From Desulfobulbaceae bacterium (GTDB taxonomy: Bacteria; Desulfobacterota; Desulfobulbia; Desulfobulbales; Desulfobulbaceae): a stretch of 5,709 bases of DNA. A program made the position numbers and the translations under genes. This document shows, one piece after another, positions 1 to 5,709 of this stretch (position 1 is its first letter; each line of letters starts with the position of its first letter). The notes below the pieces were generated by a model. The model was not told the origin of the DNA and ran no database searches. It saw only the letters and a list, made by a program, of their open reading frames with translations. The DNA lies in assembly GCA_026990725.1 (NCBI GenBank), contig JALXCX010000255.1, positions 1 through 5,709 of the forward strand, written 5' to 3'.

Positions 1-2
1 CC

Positions 3-554
3 AGGCAGCATCGCCGTTTACGTGGAGCCCAGGGCTGGCTGCTGGGTACAGGATCAATGTTTATTTCCTCCTTTTCTGTGGCGTTTATTGCTCTTGCCGT
101 GATTATCGCCAATGATCCCTGGTATACACCACAATATGCCATTCCCTTGTTGGGCATGCTTCTTGGCAACACCATGAACGGAATAGCTCTGTCCATGGAC
201 CGGATGACAGAAACACTCTGGCAGCAGCGTCAGGTGGTTGAACAACGTCTTCTTCTGGGGGAAACAGGTGCTGAAGCCACAGCAGAGATCAGGCGTCAGG
301 CCATGCGATCGGGTATGATACCGATTATAAATTCTATGGCAGCTGCCGGACTTGTCAGCCTGCCCGGCATGATGACCGGCCAGATTCTTGGTGGCTCCTC
401 CCCCATGGATGCAGTGAAATATCAGATTCTTATCATGTTTCTGATTGCCGCCGGAACCGGTTTCGGTGTGATGAGCTCAATGTGGCTGCTTACTCGCAGG
501 TTATTTGACGAACGTCATCGCCTGTGTCTTGATCAACTGTATGTTTCTTCCTGA
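3..554 (+). CDS. fetB: FetB-type ABC transporter permease (UPF0014/YbbM family), 5' end missing
   Basis: This is the membrane permease of a two-part ABC exporter; in Escherichia coli FetB works with the ATPase FetA in iron export and oxidative-stress resistance. The frame is open to the left edge, giving 183 visible residues against about 259 in E. coli FetB, so roughly the first 75 are outside the window. The ATG at 57 lies inside the gene, because the reading before it (RGAQGWLLGTGS) continues the protein without a stop. The strongest family marks are IPLLGMLLGNTMNG, the LLLGETGAEA cytoplasmic stretch, the signature GLVSLPGMMTGQ (bases 348-383) followed by a glycine, and DAVKYQILIMF, all aligning with E. 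coli FetB from memory. Hydrophobic stretches fit several membrane helices. No FetA ATPase is visible; it may lie to the left. The substrate is not proven by sequence: plant relatives (ALS3/STAR2) act in aluminium tolerance. Confidence 0.92.
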   Translation, partial: RQHRRLRGAQGWLLGTGSMFISSFSVAFIALAVIIANDPWYTPQYAIPLLGMLLGNTMNGIALSMDRMTETLWQQRQVVEQRLLLGETGAEATAEIRRQAMRSGMIPIINSMAAAGLVSLPGMMTGQILGGSSPMDAVKYQILIMFLIAAGTGFGVMSSMWLLTRRLFDERHRLCLDQLYVSS

Positions 555-561
555 GTTACAG

Positions 562-581
562 CTCTTTTGATACAAAATGAG
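562..581 (+). other. Imperfect stem-loop between fetB and the AsmA-like gene
   Basis: CTCTTTTG (562-569) can pair with CAAAA plus GAG (573-577 and 579-581) around an ATA loop, with T578 bulged. The stem is A/T-rich and no run of T follows, so it is not a convincing intrinsic terminator. A second possible pairing, ACAGCT (558-563) with AGCTGT (598-603), would compete with it. It may be a weak attenuating or mRNA-end structure, or chance. Confidence 0.25.
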
Positions 582-618
582 TTGCTTGAATGGATAAAGC
601 TGTTTTGGAGTCAGTCTG

Positions 619-3600
619 GTGAAAAAAAGATATTTGCTTAGTATCGCTCTTTTGTTGTTTGTTGTTCTTCTGATGGGATTGACCCCTGTTTTTCTTTCCT
701 CAAAATGGGTCCGCGAGGGTATTGTCAACCGGATCAACAGCAAAGGGATTGGCCAACTGTCGATTGAAGGTTGTCGTTTTGGCTGGAACAATGGGTTTGT
801 CTGTCATCAGGTTGCATTCCAATCGGCAAACCAGGGTTACCAGCTGAGCATTCCTGAAGTGTCCGGCAGTAAGGGGTTGCTGGCTCTGCTTGTTACTCCC
901 CATGACTTGGGAACGCTTGTTCTTGATCATCCAAAATGTATTTTTTCGCCGTCTCAGGCAGCTGTTGAAGCAAAAAGTACAACAGGCGCACAGGCAAGCG
1001 GCGATCCTGGAGCACAGAAAGAAAAAAGTATTGTCAAAAGCAGGGCACCGTTCTGGGATAAATATACTCTGCAATTCCTGGTTAAAGATGCAGAGATGGA
1101 GGTCGTTTCCGGCACAGGTTCGACCATACCGCTTATCAATAAATCATCATTGGATGCTGTCCTCTCTTCGGGGACTGTTAATTTTTCCCTGGCCCTTACA
1201 GCCGCAGATGCGGCGGGGCAGGTGACGGCCAAAGGTTTTATCAATTTACCGGTCAGACAAAGTGCGCAACTGGAAACCATGCTCGCAGAGGTTAATGGAA
1301 AGGTAGTGGATTTGCAGCTTAAGCCCTTTGCAGCCCTGCTTCCCAAGGATACGGACCTGCCGAAAGCGGCTGGCAGTATTTCTTCAGAGTTCTTTGTTAA
1401 AATCAGCGGGATGAACAATATTCATTTGAAAGGAGCGGGAGCACTGAAAAATCTTCAGCTTGCAGGTGGTTTTCTGGCTGGAGATACGCCCCATTTTGAC
1501 AAGATTATTCTTGATTTTGAGATGAAACAGGGCCCTGAGTTTGGTTTTCAGGTCCCGGCTCTTCATATTGATTCAGATATAGGTACCCTGGATTTAACCG
1601 GAAATTATGCCGGAACTCAATCCGGTTTAACCGGAAAAGGAAAACTGGCATTACCTGAAATATTCAGCCGGTTTCCCCACCTGACCCGAATGCGTCCTGA
1701 TACGAAAGTCGCGAAGGGAGAACTTGATGTCGCCATCAATGTAAGGCAGAAGGGTAGTGTATTAGAAATTCTTGGAGATGGCAGGATCGCTGAGTTTTCC
1801 GGGCGCCAGGGGGCAAAGTCTTTTTCCTGGAAGTCACCGGTGACGCTGAACTTTGACGGAATACTCGATAGCCAATCCGGCCTGCAAGTACACAACGCAG
1901 ACCTCAATGCCTCTTTTATGCATCTTGAGGGCAAAGGAGAGCTTAAAAAGTTTTCTCTGCATGGAACGGCCAATCTTGACCAGGCGGTCAAGGATGTCGG
2001 GGGTATTTTTGAACTGGCCTGGAAGGGCGGTGGTCGGCTCGTTCTTGATGCAGATTCAAAGGAAATTGGCTCTGATCATTATTTTATTAAATCGAGTCTG
2101 AAGATTACAGATTTCTCCCTTTCCCAGGCAGGCAGGAGCGTGTTGCCAAAACATAACTTTGTTCTGACAACTCAAATGGATACTCCCCGCCATTTCCCTA
2201 CGAGTGTTGAACAGGCAATGACCCTTGGTTTTGACTGTTCAACTTGGCCGGGTAAAATACACGGAAAATTTGATACACTTTTTCAAAAGAACAATGAGTT
2301 GTGGTCACATTTTAAAGGAAACTCGGCCATAAGGCTTAAACGGCTGACCAAAATACTGCACGCTCTTAAGATTTTTGTTCCTGAAGATTCATTGACCGGA
2401 ATGATGAAGACCGAGATTGCCGGTCGCAATGAGGGAAAAAGAATTGTCATCAGGAAACTGGACAGCCAGATACCTGAGTTTATTGTGCGAAAGAATGGAA
2501 CTGTTTTTCGGGACCCTCTTGTTCACATTTTATTTCCTGCATCAACGAATAAATCTAAAGGTGCTGGCGCTCCTCCCGCAGGAGAAACGGTTATTGACCT
2601 GGCAGAACATTCGTTTGCACTACATGATCTGGCAATAGCAACAGACAAAGGCCGTGTGCAGGTAGACGGCTTCACTGTGACCAACTGGCAAAAAATCCCA
2701 GGAACTGCATCGCTTAAGGCCAGTGGCAAGGCGGATTTTGTCGCCCTTACGCCTGTTCTGCAACAGTCTGGCCTTCTTTCCCCTGAGCAAACTCTTGCCG
2801 GAAAAGGAACTTTTCTGGTGGACCTTGCTGCAACAGGAAATGATCAACATAAAGCAACGCTGCAGCTTGAAGTGAAACGACCTGCCATCAGCAGCCAGGG
2901 GGAAATTGTTTTTTCTGATCAGGTAATGTCTGCTTCCGGGGCAATTTCTGGCGGACTCACTGCGGGAAATCTGCAAGTGGAGCAGTTTTCCTTTACTTCA
3001 GCCCCTCTAAAGCTTGCGGGAAAAGGGAAACTGCAGCGCACAGGAAAGGAACCGTTTCTGTCGCTGCAGGGAACGTTTACACCCGACTATGCAGCATTGA
3101 TAAAAGCATCGCCTTTGCTTCGTAACAGCAAACTTTCAGCTTCGGGAAAACAGACAGAAAAGTTCAGCCTTTCTTTTCCGTTGGGGAAAAAAGGTTTGGA
3201 AAAACTACAGAGCATGAAAGTCGTTACGGCTTTGAAGGCCGCCACTCTTGCCGGCTCAGGTGTTGTCTTTCATGATGTTGATATGCCTGTTACCTTACAG
3301 GACGGTAAGTTTCAGGGGAAATTGAGTGGTGATCTGTATAATACGCCAATGACTTTACAGCCTAAAATTGATTTCAGCGTAACACCACCGCTCCTGAGTC
3401 TGCCTCCCAAAGAACAGGTTTTTAAGGATGTACCACTTGAGCAACCTCTTATTGATGGCGTTTTAAAACGTATCCATCCGCTTCTCGGGGAATTGGCCCG
3501 CCCAAAAGGCAAGGTCAGTGGGCGGTTTGATACGTTTTCCTGGCCTCTTGCAAAAAAATCTTTTGATAAGGCAGATTTCAGTCTTGCTCTTGATGTGGGA

Positions 3601-4059
3601 AAAGTAACCCTTTCAGCAGACGGAATATTACGTGAAATCTTTAATATTGTGGGGTTTGATGATGATATTATTGAATTGAAACAGAGTGAGATAGTTTGTC
3701 ATGGGAGCAGCGGACGAATTCAATGTACTCCGCTTAAAATGCTTGTTGCTGACACAGAAATTTCATTGAGCGGCTCTGCCGGACTTGATTCAAGTCTGGA
3801 CTATGTTCTTGAAATTCCGGTGACAAAAAAACTTGTGGGAACGGAAGGGTTCCGTCTTCTGGAAGGAACGACCATAAAAGTTCCCATTCGTGGCGACAGC
3901 GATAACGCTGTTTTTGATGCGGATATTTTAAGTGGAACAATCAAGGATCTCCTGGGCCAGGCCGCGAAAAAAGCTGTTAAAAAAGAGGTGAAGAAAGAGG
4001 TGAAGAAACAGGTGGAAAAACTATTACCCGGTCTTTTTGATTCCCTGATCGGGAACTAG
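619..4059 (+). CDS. Large AsmA/YhdP-like envelope protein, probable inter-membrane lipid bridge
   Basis: The protein has 1146 residues. It begins with a basic MKKR start and a hydrophobic helix at about residues 5-27, which fits an uncleaved inner-membrane anchor or signal sequence. The rest is almost entirely alternating polar and nonpolar beta strands with recurring G-x-L/G-x-G patterns, as in the AsmA, TamB and YhdP class, whose long hydrophobic grooves are thought to carry phospholipids across the periplasm. The early block SIEGCRFGWNNGFVC and the KGLLALL stretch resemble the opening of deltaproteobacterial AsmA-like proteins. The C-terminal part (SGSAGLDSSLDYVLEIPV, about 1051-1068) matches the AsmA-like C-terminal region. 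Low-complexity linkers sit at about 111-145 and 641-656. The protein ends in a lysine-rich helix. The start is GTG at 619: an in-frame stop lies at 595-597 and GGAG at 607-610 is well placed. It cannot be assigned to YhdP, TamB or YdbH specifically, so no symbol is given. Confidence 0.85.
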   Translation: MKKRYLLSIALLLFVVLLMGLTPVFLSSKWVREGIVNRINSKGIGQLSIEGCRFGWNNGFVCHQVAFQSANQGYQLSIPEVSGSKGLLALLVTPHDLGTLVLDHPKCIFSPSQAAVEAKSTTGAQASGDPGAQKEKSIVKSRAPFWDKYTLQFLVKDAEMEVVSGTGSTIPLINKSSLDAVLSSGTVNFSLALTAADAAGQVTAKGFINLPVRQSAQLETMLAEVNGKVVDLQLKPFAALLPKDTDLPKAAGSISSEFFVKISGMNNIHLKGAGALKNLQLAGGFLAGDTPHFDKIILDFEMKQGPEFGFQVPALHIDSDIGTLDLTGNYAGTQSGLTGKGKLALPEIFSRFPHLTRMRPDTKVAKGELDVAINVRQKGSVLEILGDGRIAEFSGRQGAKSFSWKSPVTLNFDGILDSQSGLQVHNADLNASFMHLEGKGELKKFSLHGTANLDQAVKDVGGIFELAWKGGGRLVLDADSKEIGSDHYFIKSSLKITDFSLSQAGRSVLPKHNFVLTTQMDTPRHFPTSVEQAMTLGFDCSTWPGKIHGKFDTLFQKNNELWSHFKGNSAIRLKRLTKILHALKIFVPEDSLTGMMKTEIAGRNEGKRIVIRKLDSQIPEFIVRKNGTVFRDPLVHILFPASTNKSKGAGAPPAGETVIDLAEHSFALHDLAIATDKGRVQVDGFTVTNWQKIPGTASLKASGKADFVALTPVLQQSGLLSPEQTLAGKGTFLVDLAATGNDQHKATLQLEVKRPAISSQGEIVFSDQVMSASGAISGGLTAGNLQVEQFSFTSAPLKLAGKGKLQRTGKEPFLSLQGTFTPDYAALIKASPLLRNSKLSASGKQTEKFSLSFPLGKKGLEKLQSMKVVTALKAATLAGSGVVFHDVDMPVTLQDGKFQGKLSGDLYNTPMTLQPKIDFSVTPPLLSLPPKEQVFKDVPLEQPLIDGVLKRIHPLLGELARPKGKVSGRFDTFSWPLAKKSFDKADFSLALDVGKVTLSADGILREIFNIVGFDDDIIELKQSEIVCHGSSGRIQCTPLKMLVADTEISLSGSAGLDSSLDYVLEIPVTKKLVGTEGFRLLEGTTIKVPIRGDSDNAVFDADILSGTIKDLLGQAAKKAVKKEVKKEVKKQVEKLLPGLFDSLIGN
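3970..4017 (+). repeat. Four 12-base in-frame repeats coding a KxVK helix
   Basis: The units are AAAGCTGTTAAA, AAAGAGGTGAAG, AAAGAGGTGAAG and AAACAGGTGGAA. The middle two are identical; the outer two differ. They code residues 1118-1133 of the AsmA-like protein as KAVK, KEVK, KEVK and KQVE. A four-residue period makes a helix with a valine stripe that slowly drifts around it and a strongly basic surface. The stop codon comes 13 codons after the last unit. Confidence 0.85.
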
Positions 4060-4062
4060 GTG
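4058..4062 (+). promoter_or_regulatory. Ribosome binding site of crcB overlapping the upstream stop codon
   Basis: AGGTG lies 7 bases before the crcB ATG and shares two bases with the TAG that ends the AsmA-like gene. It supports the ATG at 4070 and suggests that crcB translation is coupled to that of the preceding gene. Confidence 0.5.
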
Positions 4063-4069
4063 TTGTCGA

Positions 4070-4468
4070 ATGGAAACTTTTTTTAAACTGACAATAATCG
4101 GTGCGGGCGGCTTTGTTGGAGCTGTTCTTCGATTTCTGGTAAGCTCCTGGGCCCAGACAAGGTCAGGCTCTATTCTCTTTCCTTTTGGCACCATGACAGT
4201 TAATATGATTGGTTGTCTGGTTATTGGTTTTCTTACCTACCTCGTGGAAACCAGATCGCTCTTTTCCATGGAAACCAGGAGTTGTGTGCTTATCGGTTTT
4301 CTGGGAGCGTTTACCACTTTTTCAACTTTTGGCAATGAGACTCTTGGCCTTATTCGGGACAGTCGTCTTGATCTCGCCGCTTTTAATGCCGGCTTTCAGG
4401 TGATTGTGGGGGTGGCTATGGTCTGGCTGGGACGTATTCTTGCCTCTCTACTCTGGAGTTCACCATGA
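4070..4468 (+). CDS. crcB: Fluoride ion channel CrcB/FluC
   Basis: This small inner-membrane protein lets fluoride leave the cytoplasm; family members form dual-topology dimers. At 132 residues it has the usual family length and four hydrophobic segments (about 7-27, 39-59, 71-95 and 102-126). The three diagnostic motifs are present: GAGGFVGAVLRF (11-22), GTMTVNMIGCLVIG (40-53) with the conserved pore asparagine N45, and GFLGAFTTFSTFGNE (76-90), which holds the TTFSTF fluoride and sodium site with phenylalanines F84 and F87. Nothing needed for function looks lost. The ATG lies 10 bases after the preceding gene. The stop codon overlaps the start of the DUF190 gene as ATGA, and a DUF190 neighbour is a common arrangement for crcB. 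No fluoride-riboswitch-like sequence was seen in front of it. Confidence 0.96.
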   Translation: METFFKLTIIGAGGFVGAVLRFLVSSWAQTRSGSILFPFGTMTVNMIGCLVIGFLTYLVETRSLFSMETRSCVLIGFLGAFTTFSTFGNETLGLIRDSRLDLAAFNAGFQVIVGVAMVWLGRILASLLWSSP

Positions 4469-4809
4469 AACTTCCTGAACAGGGGTATCTGTTGCGTATT
4501 TTTATTGGCGAAGGAAATCATTACCAGGGAAAGCACCTGTATGAGTGGATTGTCATCAAAGCCAGGGAGTGCGGTATAGCCGGAGCGACAGTGATCAGGG
4601 GCATGATGGGGTATGGCGCCAATTCACGTATTAAAACCAGTTCCATTTTATGTCTTTCTGAAGATCTCCCGATCATTGTTGAGCTGATAGATACCAAAAG
4701 AATGCTGGAAGAGTTTTTGGAAATTCTTGATCCGGTTATCGGGGAAGGGCTTGTCACCCTGGAGAAGATGCAGGTCAGGATGTACCGACACAGCAGCAAG
4801 GCGGATTAA
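4465..4809 (+). CDS. DUF190 family PII-like protein
   Basis: This is a 114-residue soluble protein of the DUF190 family, which has a ferredoxin-like fold related to PII signalling proteins. The hallmarks are LRIFIGEGNHYQGKHLYEWIV (residues 10-30), the glycine-rich AGATVIRGMMGYGANSRI (39-56), LSEDLPIIVELID (64-76) and EGLVTLEKMQV (94-104), all in the family order with no gaps. The start is the ATG overlapping the crcB TGA by four bases, with GGAG at 4455-4458 as ribosome binding site, so the two are translationally coupled. DUF190 genes are often next to crcB, which suggests a role in sensing or tuning fluoride export; the ligand and partner are not established, and this link is inference. Confidence 0.93.
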   Translation: MKLPEQGYLLRIFIGEGNHYQGKHLYEWIVIKARECGIAGATVIRGMMGYGANSRIKTSSILCLSEDLPIIVELIDTKRMLEEFLEILDPVIGEGLVTLEKMQVRMYRHSSKAD

Positions 4810-4819
4810 GCTCAATAAG

Positions 4820-5455
4820 ATGGCATCTCTTGGTATTCTTCATTTCTGGACTTTTCTGGCTGCAGGTATTGTGCTTAATCTGACTCCCGGGGTTGATACC
4901 ATGTACATCCTGGGGCGGAGCATGTCCTGTGGAATTAAAGCCGGAATATTATCAGCACTTGGTATCTCAACAGGCAGCATGCTGCATACTCTGGCAGCCG
5001 CTACCGGGTTGTCTTTGGTCCTGGCCGCTTCTGCCACAGCCTTTCATGTCGTGAAGTATTTCGGGGCAGCCTATCTTGTCTACCTGGGAGTGCAGATGCT
5101 TTTTACCTCCCGATCCATAGTCTCCCGCAAGAATGGCAGGCAGGTCGTTAATTATAAGAGAATTTATTTGTCCGGGATTCTCACCAATGTGCTCAATCCC
5201 AAGGTTGCTCTGTTTTTTCTGGCTTTTTTACCTCAGTTTATTGATCCGGCCTACCCAACGCCATTTTTTTCATTTTTAGTCCTGGGGGCTCTTTTTATCA
5301 CAACCGGTACAATATGGTGTCTGCTGCTTGCTGTGTTTGCTGCAAAGATTTCAGCTTTGTTCAAAGAAAATAAATCGACCAGCAAATTGCTTAACAGGTT
5401 GTCCGGATTGCTGTTTATCGGTCTTGGCGTAAAATTGGCGGTGATGAAACGTTGA
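4820..5455 (+). CDS. LysE/RhtB family amino-acid or metabolite exporter
   Basis: This is a 211-residue integral inner-membrane protein of the LysE superfamily, whose members export amino acids such as lysine, threonine or homoserine lactone-type compounds. It shows the typical opening NLTPGVDTMYILGRSMSCG (residues 20-38), then GIKAGILSALGISTGSMLHTLAAATGLS (38-65) with the conserved glycine-rich helix, KYFGAAYLVYLGVQM (79-93), and the mid-protein signature SGILTNVLNPKVALFFLAFLPQF (118-140). Six hydrophobic segments fit the family fold. The frame is open upstream to an ATG at 4727, but that would overlap the DUF190 gene and add 31 basic, non-membrane residues, so the ATG at 4820 is preferred; it gives the normal family length. 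No good ribosome binding site precedes it, so it probably relies on coupling to the DUF190 stop 10 bases upstream. The substrate cannot be told. Confidence 0.93.
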   Translation: MASLGILHFWTFLAAGIVLNLTPGVDTMYILGRSMSCGIKAGILSALGISTGSMLHTLAAATGLSLVLAASATAFHVVKYFGAAYLVYLGVQMLFTSRSIVSRKNGRQVVNYKRIYLSGILTNVLNPKVALFFLAFLPQFIDPAYPTPFFSFLVLGALFITTGTIWCLLLAVFAAKISALFKENKSTSKLLNRLSGLLFIGLGVKLAVMKR

Positions 5456-5460
5456 TTTTT

Positions 5461-5466
5461 TATAAT
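5461..5466 (+). promoter_or_regulatory. Possible -10 box for the flavoprotein gene
   Basis: TATAAT is a perfect sigma-70-type -10 hexamer in an A/T-rich gap, 36 bases before the downstream ATG. The only -35-like element is TTGGCG at 5435-5440, with a 20-base spacer that is longer than usual, and there is no extended -10 TG. It lies inside the small palindrome TATAA-T-TTATA (5461-5471). This is weak evidence for a separate transcript. Confidence 0.25.
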
Positions 5467-5492
5467 TTATAGAGAGATTAATTCTGCGTGCT

Positions 5493-5499
5493 GGAGGAG
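5493..5499 (+). promoter_or_regulatory. Strong ribosome binding site of the flavoprotein gene
   Basis: GGAGGAG lies a few bases before the ATG at 5503 and is the best Shine-Dalgarno match in the window. It fixes the start of the downstream gene and suggests high translation. Confidence 0.75.
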
Positions 5500-5502
5500 A
5501 GG

Positions 5503-5709
5503 ATGGGTAAAAATGTTGTTATTATAGGGGGTGTTGCTGCCGGGCCTAAAGCGGCTTGCCGGCTGAAACGTTTGCAGCCTGACTGGAAGGTGACCATTGT
5601 GGATCAGGATAATCTTATCTCCTATGGGGGGTGCGGTATCCCGTATTATGTCTGTGGCGATGTTTCCGATGAAGCTGAACTTCGTTCCACAAGTTTTCAT
5701 ATGGTTCGC
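5503..5709 (+). CDS. FAD-dependent pyridine nucleotide-disulfide oxidoreductase, CoA-disulfide reductase-like, 3' end missing
   Basis: The first 69 residues are visible and the frame is open to the right edge. Residues 4-14 (NVVIIGGVAAG) form the FAD-binding beta strand and glycine-rich turn, in the GGVAAG form typical of CoA-disulfide reductases and related NADH oxidases. VTIVDQD (30-36) ends the second strand, with D34 placed to bind the ribose of the adenosine part of FAD. ISYGGCGIPYYVCGDV (39-54) carries the single redox cysteine C44 expected of the group. Members reduce CoA disulfide, per- or polysulfides, or oxygen using NAD(P)H; some carry a C-terminal rhodanese domain, which cannot be seen here. 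The start is clear from the strong ribosome binding site. The 47-base gap to the exporter gene leaves open whether it belongs to the same operon. Exact substrate is unknown. Confidence 0.9.
   Translation, partial: MGKNVVIIGGVAAGPKAACRLKRLQPDWKVTIVDQDNLISYGGCGIPYYVCGDVSDEAELRSTSFHMVR

Noticed and set aside
567..598. TTGATA (567-572) with GATAAA (593-598) as a promoter for the AsmA-like gene.
   Set aside because: The spacer is 20 bases, the -10 match is poor at its key positions, and transcription would start almost on the ribosome binding site.
954..1418. Long minus-strand open frames opposite the AsmA-like gene, such as 954-1418.
   Set aside because: They lie wholly within a strongly supported plus-strand gene, have cysteine- and serine-rich translations unlike any family I know, and lack ribosome binding sites.
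4727..4819. A 31-residue N-terminal extension of the LysE/RhtB exporter starting at an earlier ATG.
   Set aside because: It overlaps the well-supported DUF190 gene in another frame, has a basic non-membrane composition, and makes the protein longer than its family.
5452..5471. A terminator after the exporter gene, suggested by the T-run at 5455-5461 and the palindrome TATAA-T-TTATA.
   Set aside because: No G/C-rich stem precedes the T-run, and the palindrome has a one-base centre that cannot form a hairpin loop without losing most of its pairs.

Overview
This looks like a chromosomal stretch from a Gram-negative bacterium. The best guess, from protein style only, is a sulfate-reducing or sulfur-disproportionating member of the Desulfobacterota. 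Two observations point that way: a very large AsmA-like envelope protein, which implies an outer membrane, and a flavoprotein start with the GGVAAG and YGGCGIPYY motifs often seen in anaerobic deltaproteobacterial CoA-disulfide-reductase-like enzymes. The taxon is inferred, not proven. Every gene reads on the plus strand, base composition is even, and there is no sign of a mobile element, tRNA, rRNA or CRISPR array.

Layout from left to right: the C-terminal two thirds of a FetB-type ABC transporter permease (3-554); a 64-base gap with a weak stem-loop; a 1146-residue AsmA/YhdP-like envelope protein with a GTG start (619-4059); a CrcB/FluC fluoride channel (4070-4468); a DUF190 PII-like protein whose ATG overlaps the crcB stop (4465-4809); a LysE/RhtB-family exporter (4820-5455); a 47-base gap; and the first 69 codons of an FAD-dependent pyridine nucleotide-disulfide oxidoreductase (5503 to the right edge).

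The genes from 619 to 5455 are separated by 10, -4 and 10 bases, so they are very likely one transcription unit. The theme is envelope maintenance and export: a probable phospholipid bridge between the two membranes, a fluoride exit channel with its usual DUF190 partner, and an amino-acid or metabolite exporter, with a metal-exporter permease just upstream. The most solid functional link is crcB with DUF190. The link of both to the AsmA-like gene is positional only. The flavoprotein gene has a strong ribosome binding site and a TATAAT box just upstream, so it may start its own transcript.

I found no convincing novel system. The points most worth a second look are the C-terminal lysine-rich repeat and the cysteine pairs of the AsmA-like protein, and the coupled crcB-DUF190 pair lacking a recognisable fluoride riboswitch.
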